A stretch of DNA of 64,000 nt from Vittaforma corneae ATCC 50505 (Eukaryota > Microsporidia > Nosematidae): the NCBI RefSeq assembly GCF_000231115.1, contig NW_006889834.1, positions 1-64,000 of the forward strand, in the 5' to 3' direction. The notes under the pieces were generated by a model, which was not told where the DNA came from, ran no database searches, and was given only the letters and a program-made list of their open reading frames with translations. A program made the position numbers and the translations under genes. Position 1 is the first letter of the stretch; the number at the start of each line of letters is the position of its first letter. Positions 50,101 through 59,527 of this stretch are shown one piece after another.

Positions 50101-53100
50101 TTGGATGAGTGCCAGGCTAAGGCTTTGTTTAATATTTGGAAATATCTTGCAAGTAATAGAGTCGTTTTCTTAATTGGAAATCCGGGTATTGGTAAAAAGA
50201 CAATATTTAAAGCATTGACTAATGCAAACGGCAGCAATGTCTGTAGCGACATTCTGTACTGTGATTCTTTGCTTAATGATAAACAGTTGAGCAATCTCAA
50301 GGATAAAGAATTAATATTTTTGGAATCTTTTGAGCAGGCAAATATCAAATTGAAGGAACAAGTTAGGGAATTTTGGGAATATGGAGAGATTGCTGGCATC
50401 AAACTGTCTAATTTAAAGATTATTTGTGGGATAAATTCAGAAAAGATGGAATTCGAAAATAGACTAACAAGAATTAGAAGAGTACATATTGAAGGATTGA
50501 AAGATATTGAGAAAATTATCAGAAGAAAGATAAGCGAAATAAGCCTAAACATCGACAGCACACATGAGGATAAGGAAAATGCGCACATTGATGTAATCAA
50601 TGTGGTAGGTAATCTTCTGAAATTTATGTACGAGGCTTTCAATCCTGATTTATTTAGCTTGTCAAAAGCAATGCTATTTATAAAACTAGCAGACTTTAGC
50701 TTTATGTTTAGTAACCCAAAGATAGTGCCCAACTATCTTTATTTCCTCTGTGAACTGATATTCATGAAAAGCGACAATGTTGATTTAAACAATGCAAGTA
50801 GGATTCTAAGAAGGTTTATTCAGGATACTTTTAATGTGAAGACAAGCACATTAAAGTTCAATGCAAATAATAGCTTTAGCATTGAAGTGGAAGAGAATGA
50901 CCAGTTTATACGTTGTGAATCGTATCTTAGTTATCTTTTATATAGGAAGTGTAATGTTGTTGTGAGGGGGCCTAGGCTTAGTGGCAAAAGGTACTTGGTT
51001 AAGAAATGCCTCAAGAAAAGTAGCAAGGACAATAACAATATTTATAAGGTATTCGCTTGGAACGAGCACAAGAAAATAAGGGAACTCAATAACACACTTG
51101 ACTCGAACTTCCGTTATATTTTCATTTTGCTAAATGAAAGCAGAGGAATCAGTGCAAAATTCCTAGATGAAAATACCTTTGAAATCAATCTGAATGGTAT
51201 TTCTACTAAGCTAGATTTAGAAAGACTCATAAGCGGAGATACTTTGAGCAAGTCTATACACACCTCCAATATTAATAAGAATAGCACAAGTATCGGTTCT
51301 TTCGGCACCATCGATCCAATGGACACAAAACCTGTTTCTATTGAAAAATCTTATGACCAGTACTTGAAAAAGCGTGCTTCAAATTATATCGTAGAATTCC
51401 CTAATTTGTTCAAACTGGCTAGTTTCTATTTTGTATTTAATTTTATTAGGAAAATATATTGCAGGGAATTTGAGGATAGAAGAAAATTTCTAAAGAGAGG
51501 CATTGAAAGAATAGAGCAATTTACTAAAGATGCAAGTGATTTAAGAAAGTCAATAGAAAAGCAGAAAGAGGCTCTTAGAATAAAGCAGGAACAGCTAGAC
51601 GAGTATATAGCCCTTCTTTCAAAGGAAAGAGAAGAATGTGGAAGGGAACAAGAGGACATTAAAAACAGACAGGACGAGATTAGCAAAGAAGTAGCATTAT
51701 GCGAAGAAAAGAAAGAAAAGGTAAAAAGCAAAACTGTCTGTTGTAGAAGAAATGCTAAGTGAGTCTAAAACAAGCATTTCTGAATTGACTAAAACGCATT
51801 TAAGTGAAATTAAAGGAATGAACAGTCCACCTGAAATTGTCAGGAGGACAATAGAATGTACATATTTGGTGTTAGAAGGTGTATTGAAGATACCGAGTGG
51901 GGGTATTTGCAGGGATATCTCAAGCGAGATGATTTTATAGCCAAAGTATTGTCTTTTGGCGACAACAATAGCTCGCTCGATGGCTGTGATGATGCTAGCA
52001 AGGATGTCTTCACTAGGATCATTCGGAACATTAAAGCATGCCTATTGGACAAGTATTCGTTTGAAAAGGTTGAGAATGCCTCCAAGACCTGTGCAGTTCT
52101 TTATAAATGGATTTACTCGATAATAAAAAAGGAAGAGGTATTGACTGAGTTAATTCCTCTGAGAAATGAAGTAGAAAATATTGAAGAAGGGCTTTTAAAA
52201 AATAAAAGAGAAATGGGCCTGAAAATACAAGAATTTAACAGCGTAGTTGAGCGTATTTCAAACATAGAAAAATCAAAGGATATTTCAGAGAAGGAGAGTG
52301 AGGATATTAAAATGAATATTGGTATGCTAACCAAGGAGCTAACAGTCCTTGAATCCATTCTATTTAGATTTGAAAAGGAGAGTGTTGAGTGGAAGTACAT
52401 TGAATTTAAAAACCCCTTATTCATTATTGACAATCCCAATATTCTACTTGAGTATTTCAAAAGTATTTTCATAGACAGAAATGTTCTTTTCAGTGAGGAT
52501 TTCAGTGAATTTAGAAAAGAGAGTATTGAAGTGTCCATGAAGGATGTAAATGCAAGAAAGGGCATAAACAATGCAGAGTATTTCAATAGAAATCTAATAA
52601 TAACTGATGTGGATAAGCATGAGCCTGAGGTGTATGATGTATTAAAGAGGAAAATGGATAGATACTACTCCTATGCAGATGCCTGCAGCTTAGATGGTAA
52701 TGCAAACATAGCAGAACGATCAATGCTCAGCTACGGGGGAGCATTGTTATTCAGGGTAATATTGGAAACTGGTTCAAAGAAGAAACATATCATTTAAATT
52801 ACAAGGAAAAGTTCAAAATTTTAAGAAAATCCAACTTAGCAGCACTGGAAAACACTCTTTTAGTATTGTTGAACGAGGAACGTCCTAATTTAAAGAAGAT
52901 ACTTGAACAGCAGGTTTTATTAGAAGAGGAAAGAGAAACGTTAAAGAGAGAAGAGACATTAAGGCAGATTTATAGTGTTTTAAACGAATGCTATTGGAAG
53001 ATTAATGGATGGTTTGTTGAAGAGTACGGATTTCAGCTGTCATTTAACATATTTCGCAAATACGTTGATACAAACTTTAAAATTGACAGTATCAACGATG

Positions 53101-53795
53101 GCAATGACAACAAGACTATTGATATTGATGATGTATATGAATTCTTTGGACACTCATTTAACAAGTTTGCTATAAGAGATGGCAAGAGGAGTATGCACAA
53201 AGTGTCAAAAAATGAAGATTGCCCATATAAGATATCAGAAATTGAGAGGTATTCGTTTGATTATACTTTTATTACTGGTTTTAATGATATTCTCTTTGAA
53301 ATTAAGTCTTTACTTACCTTTGATGTTGAAATATCTGCTGGCTCCTCTGAAAATAACAGGACAATACTTGGACTGTTACAGGAACACTCATCTAAGACTG
53401 TGCTTGTCAAGAATATTCATTTTCTGCCCCCTGTTGTTAAGACTGGTACCAATAGATGTTTTTATATCATTGAGCCAGGAGAGAGCCACAGCCTGATGGC
53501 TGAGAGTAGAGTTGTCTATGTTGACAGAAATAGAAATTATGAGTTTGTATATAGCAGTTTGACGAACTTATTTGACGGTAATAGTGCTATTTCCAACTAC
53601 TTGATTAAGTTCCACTCCATCGGTATTGCTTTAGGTTTAGACTTAAGCTTAAAAGATTTAGAGATTTGCATAAAGAATAGTAATGGAGCATTTAGTAAGG
53701 AATTTCTGATTGAAATGGTATATTACAGCAAAATGACAGAAAAGGAGAGGAGGTTAATCGAAAAGGAGATGAAATCTAAAGGATTTATTCAATAA
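44143..53795 (+). CDS. DYN1: cytoplasmic dynein heavy chain, three frame interruptions
   Basis: About 3,217 residues across three single-base breaks: an extra base at 51730-51733, a missing base near 51878, and a missing base near 52757. There is also one ambiguous base (47666). Minus-end microtubule motor. After a ~1,550-residue tail/linker comes AAA1 with Walker A GPSGTGKT (1579-1586) and FDEFNR. AAA2 has a decayed loop, GKKGKSR. AAA3 has GNPGIGKKT and AAA4 GPRLSGKR. The coiled-coil stalk follows, with the microtubule-binding domain between its helices (NSPPEIVRRTIECTYLVLEG, then EDTEWGYL and KRDDFIAKVLSF). AAA5 is reduced (KNPLFIIDNP, NLIITDVD). The conserved NEERPNLKK starts the next linker, and AAA6 is short. 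The usual C-terminal domain is absent. Yeast Dyn1 is 4,092 residues. The start follows GTCCCTGCC. Confidence 0.92.
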
Positions 53796-53952
53796 AGTCT
53801 GAGTATTAAATGTACTTGTTAGAATGCAAAAAACAGGACTGCTCGGTGTTTGTTTATTCAAGTACCCACATAAAAAGTCGAAAACACCCGTTTTTTGTTA
53901 AATTTCATTCTTATGCTTAAAGATTATTTTGTTTTTTTTGTTAAACCTACCC

Positions 53953-54123
53953 ATGGAAAACAAAGGAAAGGAAATTGGCGCAGACCTCAAAGCTCAGGCA
54001 GACATTTTATTTACTAATTTAAACGAAGGGATTGAAAAAATCAAGTCCCAGATTGATTCAATCTCACACAGCATTGATGAATTGCAGAATAAGTTGAATG
54101 TTTCAGTTTCCAAGAATGAATAA
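53953..54123 (+). CDS. tiny coiled-coil protein, HSBP1-like
   Basis: 56 residues, nearly all one amphipathic helix with hydrophobic heptads (ADILFTNLNEGIEKIKSQIDSISHSIDELQNKL). The pattern and length resemble heat-shock-factor-binding protein 1 ([34 protein letters not shown] type). Other small coiled-coil subunits (DASH, BLOC) cannot be excluded. The start ATG directly follows CTACCC, a strong signal. It lies 157 bases downstream of the dynein gene on the same strand. It could be a separate transcript or read from the dynein 3' region. Confidence 0.6.
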   Translation: MENKGKEIGADLKAQADILFTNLNEGIEKIKSQIDSISHSIDELQNKLNVSVSKNE

Positions 54124-54661
54124 ATAGCGCTTTCATGGCTTTTAACTTTCGATTTTATACTTACTTTAGAAAAAGCTATGGCATAAATAAATTTCACACA
54201 TCTGTGATTCAACGGCTTTAAAGCTAGATTCGCGATCTACATAGTAAGGCAACAGTCTATAAACCATGTTTTGTTTCCAATGACGGGTGCTTTAGCACTT
54301 CTTTGTATTTCATTGGCATTATCTGAGACCTTCGTCCCTCATTCATCTATCTTTTAAAGCTAAGTTAATGTAGCTTAGAACAGAATATCCTTCTTATGGA
54401 CCTTTATCCGAACAACTATAATGCATATAAGAATGCATACTTTGCACAATCAGTGAGCTCAAAATAGCCGATCAATAGGAAACAAATCGAGCCCAATCAT
54501 ATTAAATTGGCATCTTCATCAATTCTTTTCTTCCAGACTATCAGATACGGTATGATGGGTGTGTAGCTTAATAAACATCACTTTGAAACCACTGCCCATT
54601 CATTTCAACTTGCTACCGTTTGTTTCAAGTTATTTACAAATATACGATCGCTGCATACTCT
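54124..54661. other. intergenic, no gene seen
   Basis: 538 bases. A frame open from a TTG at 54620 leads into the next gene. I searched for tRNA folds around the TTCGCGATC region and found no complete cloverleaf. Confidence 0.5.
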
Positions 54662-55972
54662 ATGATTATAGTCTACATTGCTGTTGTACTGTGCCAATTT
54701 AGAATAATACATAATAATCAAACAATGAATGACTTTAATTTTCTATGCAACCCAAAATATGGGGAAGTGACTGAAAATATGAGCCTTGAAAGATTGATTG
54801 TGTTTGCTAGAAATGGCGACAGGTCTCCTGAGCAGGGGAGAAATAAAGGGTGGAGCAAGAGAATATGCATTAAATGTAGAAGGACTCGCTGTTTCTTGGT
54901 TCACTGTGAGCATGGAATGCTAACTGTCAAAGGATATAAGCAGGGGCACGATCTAGCAGGGTTTATAAAGAAAGAGTACTATCCTAGGTTTTCCTATAAA
55001 AACATTAGCTATGTAAGACGTAGAAAACATCCATTTCATGATTACATTCAAAAAAGAACTTTCAACAATACTGACTATAACCAAATCATTAATAACGTAA
55101 ATATGGGAGAAAATATAGATGGCAGCGATATGAAAAGTGCTGTTTCGAATAATGTTGACTCCAGTACTGGAAGTATATTTGCTGATGTAAAAATTCAGGG
55201 ATATTTTTATAAAAATAACAGAAACTACGTGTTTTTAAGAAGTATCACTGAGGCATTGGAGTATTCAAGCCTCACTCTACATCCAGTAAGTAATCTAGGG
55301 TGCAAGAAGGAATGCTTGGATGTGCGAAACTCTCTTTTCTCCAAAAATGATACCAAAGAGCTTATTTCTGGCGGCGAATTTGACAGGATTATTGGGTCGT
55401 TGTGCAATGAAGTGCCAATTGAATGTAGCAGGTTTGACTGCGATTTGATGAAGATGGAAGATTATATGACCCAGATGAGGATGAATTTTGAAGACAATTT
55501 GGCAAAGATGAAGGAGGATATTACTTCAACAGCTGTTGATTTTGGTGAGCTAAGCCAGTTTATTTTGAGTATTTTAACTAACAATGACATTAGCATTGTT
55601 TCAGTTACGGGTGAAACATTGGTGACCTTACTGGCTGGACTGAATACTAAAAATTCAAAACTGGTGCCATATGCAAGTGCTGTATTTATTGAATTGTGGA
55701 AAGACAAAAAGGGAAAGGAGTTTTATGGTGTAAAATACAACGGTAAAAGGATGAAAATTGGGCTTTTTAAGGAAGATTTTGTTGAAAAAGACCAATTTGT
55801 AAAGTTTTTGAAAATGTTTGCAAAGCATAACAGCAGAATTGCTGAAATATGTAAAATTAATATAAAGTCAATGAACAAAGATGAATTATTAAGCTTAAAA
55901 AGGGAGAGGGTTAGAAAGATGCTTGATCCTTTAATTAAGAAACTGCACGAAAGGAGACTGTTGATGAAATGA
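54662..55972 (+). CDS. histidine acid phosphatase-like protein with dead active site
   Basis: 436 residues. A hydrophobic N-terminus (MIIVYIAVVLCQFRII) is a signal peptide or anchor. The branch-2 histidine phosphatase pattern is clear: LERLIVFARNGDRSP, LTVKGYKQGHDLAGFIKKEYYPRF, LRSITEALEYSS and LVPYASAVFIELW. However, the catalytic RHGxRxP reads RNGDRSP, with Asn51 at the nucleophile His. The proton-donor HD motif before VTLLAGLN reads TGE. Both catalytic elements are lost, so no phosphatase activity is expected. An acidic-basic insert (residues ~110-170) and a lysine-rich tail are additions. No CCC signal near the start. It converges with the orphan membrane protein at 56033, with a 60-base gap. 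Confidence 0.8.
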   Translation: MIIVYIAVVLCQFRIIHNNQTMNDFNFLCNPKYGEVTENMSLERLIVFARNGDRSPEQGRNKGWSKRICIKCRRTRCFLVHCEHGMLTVKGYKQGHDLAGFIKKEYYPRFSYKNISYVRRRKHPFHDYIQKRTFNNTDYNQIINNVNMGENIDGSDMKSAVSNNVDSSTGSIFADVKIQGYFYKNNRNYVFLRSITEALEYSSLTLHPVSNLGCKKECLDVRNSLFSKNDTKELISGGEFDRIIGSLCNEVPIECSRFDCDLMKMEDYMTQMRMNFEDNLAKMKEDITSTAVDFGELSQFILSILTNNDISIVSVTGETLVTLLAGLNTKNSKLVPYASAVFIELWKDKKGKEFYGVKYNGKRMKIGLFKEDFVEKDQFVKFLKMFAKHNSRIAEICKINIKSMNKDELLSLKRERVRKMLDPLIKKLHERRLLMK

Positions 55973-56032
55973 ATAAAACCTATCTAAGAACCCCGACTTA
56001 GCTTTCTAGTTGGTTTTTGTAAAAGCGTAATA

Positions 56033-57712
56033 TTAATGAACAGACTCTTCACTTGCAAATACTCTGTTAGCTTTCAAAGCTCTCCAATAAAATAGCAGCA
56101 GCAAAGCGTCAATAACAAACAGAAATACATTCAACACTATTACATAGGTTTTATATTGGTTGATAGTAGCTTTGTCTTTTATAATGAAGGAAATGCGATT
56201 CATCAATCCATTTTTAGTCCCTTCAGCTGAAAATAAAGGTTTTTCATGCCTCGACCCAACTTTAAGGAGTATACTTCTAAAGACTATATTGTTCTGTGTG
56301 TTTTTATCAGTTGGCTTTTTACCAATTAAAATGTTCAGAATATCTGGCATTTCATGCATATAAAGCCTTGCTGGACTTGTTGACCTGCTCCCAAACAGTT
56401 CTATTTCTCTCATAACATTATCAAGATTGACATTCTCGTCTATCACAAATGTTGACAGAAGCATTGCCCAGCACATGTTAGCCAATATGTCTATCGTAAC
56501 AAGTTTTGAGTTTTTGTTCACATAGACTTCGAGGGGTTTCCCACTATTAATTAATTCTTGTTGGATAGTGCCAAAAGCTGTTCTAAGAACCTCGCCTAGT
56601 TGGACACTCGGATCCTCAGAATATGACTTTATGATAGTTTTGTGAAGGGTCTCAAGAACCGTTTTCCTATGCATAGACATAAAAATATTGCGGCAGATGT
56701 CTTTAGAAAACTTGGGCTTCCCTGTTTTGGCCATGGTAGGCAGATCGTAAAATAGTATTGCCATGCTATCTAATATTTCTAAATCACTAATTGCTTTAAT
56801 ATACTGATCCTTAACTTCTAACGGTAGTGACCCACGATTTTTTTCAATTTCAATAGTCAAAAGTATAAAGCAATAACAAAACAGCTCAGATATAATGGGA
56901 GCATGCACATGCAAGTACATTGAATCTAAGGTTTTCTCTAGTTTGACTAGTACTTCATGATCTAAGGCTATGCCAGAGTTTCCATCCTGTGTCGGAACTA
57001 TGAAGCTTGGCAACAGCAAGGATGACTTGGTAGCTTGATTCGGCTCTTGTTTTTTTGGAATACCAGCCATCATTCTCATATTTTCTACTGCTTTTGGATT
57101 GTTAGTTCCAATGTACTTTTGTAGCATCCCACTTGCACCTTTAAGAAACATAAAAACCTGATTTACTTTATCTGTAGTATCGTCTGACATGGCTCCATCA
57201 AGACCCAAAGTTATGAAGTTATTGGTAATGCTATTATGAAGTAAAGTAGAAAAGCTGTTGGCATCATTTGAACCATTGAAATATAAGATCAATGAACTAA
57301 TCAAGGTACAACGATTTAAATGCATCTTTACATTTTCATTCATGATGTATTGAATAACATCTTTGTTAATAATGCTTGTTTCTAACAATTCGAAAAGCTG
57401 CTTATCGATAATGCTCAAATCTTCTGACCAATATATGGGCGAAATGCTGTTTATTGATTCGAATTTTCTTTTCATATCATTTAAAAGTGGAATTAATTTG
57501 TTCTTCAAGTCTATGTAGCCATCCGCATTACAGCATTTATCCCCAACAGAATATCCAGAAAATTTCTTGACAGCTTTCTTGCAAACACCATCATAGTTGC
57601 TATAGAATTCTTTCAGCAATGACGTATGCTCGCTGATTTGCGTTTGGCCAGTTGCACGAAGCAGTAAAAAGTTGCCAGCAATGAGAGCATTTTGTAATAC
57701 GCAATGTCTCAT
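56033..57712 (-). CDS. orphan signal-peptide/TM protein, family copy 2 (intact)
   Basis: 559 residues, uninterrupted. Same architecture as 21756-23431: a signal peptide ending LLLRATGQ, an ectodomain, and a C-terminal TM (LNVFLFVIDALLLLFYW) with a short cytosolic tail. Conserved points across both: GYIDxKNKxxPLLNxMKR, a Cys before LIxxL, LLHNSI, GLxGxxxxD, KYIGxxNxxxxEN, FCYCFILLTIE, SDLEI, DICxxxFxxMHxKT, LSTFxIDENVxxxxxxRE and QYKTYV. Overall identity by eye is moderate (roughly a third), so the two loci are old paralogues. No described domain recognised. The exposed topology suggests a surface or secretory role, by inference. The start ATG 57712 lacks an adjacent CCC. Possible gene-family expansion elsewhere. 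Confidence 0.8.
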   Translation of the reverse strand: MRHCVLQNALIAGNFLLLRATGQTQISEHTSLLKEFYSNYDGVCKKAVKKFSGYSVGDKCCNADGYIDLKNKLIPLLNDMKRKFESINSISPIYWSEDLSIIDKQLFELLETSIINKDVIQYIMNENVKMHLNRCTLISSLILYFNGSNDANSFSTLLHNSITNNFITLGLDGAMSDDTTDKVNQVFMFLKGASGMLQKYIGTNNPKAVENMRMMAGIPKKQEPNQATKSSLLLPSFIVPTQDGNSGIALDHEVLVKLEKTLDSMYLHVHAPIISELFCYCFILLTIEIEKNRGSLPLEVKDQYIKAISDLEILDSMAILFYDLPTMAKTGKPKFSKDICRNIFMSMHRKTVLETLHKTIIKSYSEDPSVQLGEVLRTAFGTIQQELINSGKPLEVYVNKNSKLVTIDILANMCWAMLLSTFVIDENVNLDNVMREIELFGSRSTSPARLYMHEMPDILNILIGKKPTDKNTQNNIVFRSILLKVGSRHEKPLFSAEGTKNGLMNRISFIIKDKATINQYKTYVIVLNVFLFVIDALLLLFYWRALKANRVFASEESVH

Positions 57713-57985
57713 ACTTAGAAGGATCAAATAAAACTTTTTATTTTTTTAGACATTAGCCATCTGTGAAATTACTACAATTCTATTTATGCAAAAGAGGAGC
57801 AACCAATTTACTCATTCAAAAACAGTATTCTTCTTGCACAAGTACTGGTGTTTCCCAAAGCTATGAGAATTGGCTTCTTGAAGAAGCTTTAAATTCACGA
57901 AACAGTAGTTATAACTACTCGACTTGCCACAGTGCTAAACACTGTAAACCAAAGCACATTTAATATACCATTTCCCAGCTTGGTG

Positions 57986-58879
57986 CTAGCTGGGCGTGGC
58001 AGATGGTCTTTTTCTAATTGAATCGAGGGAGTATACCATTCCTGAAAGAATTCCAACTAAGAGTGCCAGCATTTTTACTCTTTCGAAGTTTTCATCGAAA
58101 ACTAAAAATCCAGAAGCTGAAACTATTAGCTTGTTCATGGCACCCAGCATACTATATGAGGTGGAACTTAGGATCTTCATGGACCATGCGGTGCTAAACG
58201 ATGTAAAGTATGCTGCAATTCCAGAGCCTATTATTGAAATTATCAGAGGCAGGGTCATTTTTGGAATTTCCATTGGGTCAAACAGCATCGAAAGCAAGAA
58301 TAGTGTGGGTACACTCAGCAGGTTAGTAAAAAACACAGACTCTGTTCGGGTGGACATGTCCACTACCATCAACTTTTTTAGATACAGAATATACGCCGCT
58401 GTTGAAAAAATGTTTGCCACCATCCAGTAATATCCTACCAGCTCAATCTTGTCTACCGTGTTTCCAAACAATGAGCTGGAGATCATCAAGACAAAGCTGA
58501 CACAGCCCAGGACTGTGATACTCTTTCCAAAGAAATATAGTTCTAGAATGGCTATTAAAATAATCGTTGAGTTTTTGTACAGTGTAAAGAGTGATAGGGG
58601 AATGTAGTACAATGCTTTCATATTAGTAAACATCATTGCAGTAAGAAGAGCCGATGTTATCCACCATTTGTTGATATTTGAATAATGAATGGATGTTTTT
58701 GTACAGAGTGATTGTCCTAGGATTATACCAACAATGAGTATTGACTGGACAATAATCAACAAGTAGTGCATTTTAAAGTTAAGAACTGATATTATGTACT
58801 TGTTCAAGTCGAAAGTGATGGCAGAAGAGGCGAGATATACGGAAACAACAACAGATTTCTCAAATATCTTGTTTCTCAT
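57986..58879 (-). CDS. VRG4: GDP-mannose transporter VRG4-like
   Basis: 297 residues, about 8-10 TM helices, Golgi nucleotide-sugar/drug-metabolite superfamily. The family segments are NMKALYYIPLSLFTLYKNSTIILIAILELYFFGKSITVLG, the YYWM helix, and the GDP-mannose-binding GAMNKL motif (GALNKLP in yeast Vrg4) near residue 243. This would supply GDP-mannose for protein O-mannosylation and glycolipids in the Golgi lumen, the main glycosylation reported in microsporidia. The start ATG 58879 (MRNKIFEK) follows GCCCCATATCG; a TTG-based extension is rejected. Confidence 0.9.
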   Translation of the reverse strand: MRNKIFEKSVVVSVYLASSAITFDLNKYIISVLNFKMHYLLIIVQSILIVGIILGQSLCTKTSIHYSNINKWWITSALLTAMMFTNMKALYYIPLSLFTLYKNSTIILIAILELYFFGKSITVLGCVSFVLMISSSLFGNTVDKIELVGYYWMVANIFSTAAYILYLKKLMVVDMSTRTESVFFTNLLSVPTLFLLSMLFDPMEIPKMTLPLIISIIGSGIAAYFTSFSTAWSMKILSSTSYSMLGAMNKLIVSASGFLVFDENFERVKMLALLVGILSGMVYSLDSIRKRPSATPS

Positions 58880-59527
58880 CGATATGGGGCTTTGAGGCAA
58901 TTTAATAGTTTCAAACTAAGTTTCAGGAAGACTCGAAGTCATACAATACGAGAGTTTGAAGAGAATGAAAATCTAAAACTAATGCTAAAACACAAAGAAA
59001 AAACGGAATAGTTTTGGGAACACTTTTCTATTGAGCTTTACGATGAATCCAATGTTCTAATAGCCTATTATACATTTTATTTAAAATATTACGTCTATTT
59101 TAACTTGTCTATTAAAAAGCTTTGTGAAATTGATAAAATTGTGTCAAAGGACTTTCAATTCGCTGTTGATCTTTATTTTCATGATCACATCAACATTCCT
59201 GTCAAATTATTATATGCTTGCTCAAGAGCACATTTATTCATTCAATTTAACAAACAAGCCTTGCCAAAAATATGTCAAGAACTGTGAAAATTCTATTCTA
59301 ATTTTGTTAAACTAGTTTATTTTGACATATTTCAAATATCTCTAAAATTTTTTACTTGTATTTTGTTAAATAAGACATGTTTCTGATTAGCTCACCTGGA
59401 ATTTTAAACTACATCCTATTGGTGAATGAAATTAAATACAATAGCAGTTGCTGTTAGATTTGTTGACATTGGACAAATAGCAATTTATTTTTTCATTTAT
59501 ATTAAAAAAATCTACGAGGGTAACCGA
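58880..59527. other. intergenic, no gene seen
   Basis: 648 bases to the preferred UGP1 start. Small ORFs (59105-59315, two frames) have neither conservation nor a start signal. The in-frame ATG 59426 belongs to a possible UGP1 extension. Confidence 0.5.

Noticed and set aside
49518..50732. 187- and 216-codon ORFs antisense to dynein
   Set aside because: Mirror frames of a strongly supported coding region; no start signal.
51730..52760. Programmed ribosomal frameshifting in dynein
   Set aside because: Breaks occur in both directions at unrelated runs without a slippery heptamer plus pseudoknot pattern that I can see; sequence error is simpler.
54200..54330. Possible tRNA around the GATTCGCGATC sequence
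   Set aside because: No matching acceptor or anticodon stems could be paired.
57763..57963. 66-codon ORF upstream of the orphan copy 2
   Set aside because: No start signal and no conservation; it lies in the spacer between two genes of opposite direction of interest.
59105..59315. Overlapping 60- and 63-codon ORFs upstream of UGP1
   Set aside because: Two frames of the same AT-rich stretch, neither conserved in appearance.
59426..59527. 34-residue hydrophobic extension of UGP1
   Set aside because: UGP1 is cytosolic and normally begins with the SEKxxxxMKEEL helix; no start signal favours the earlier ATG.
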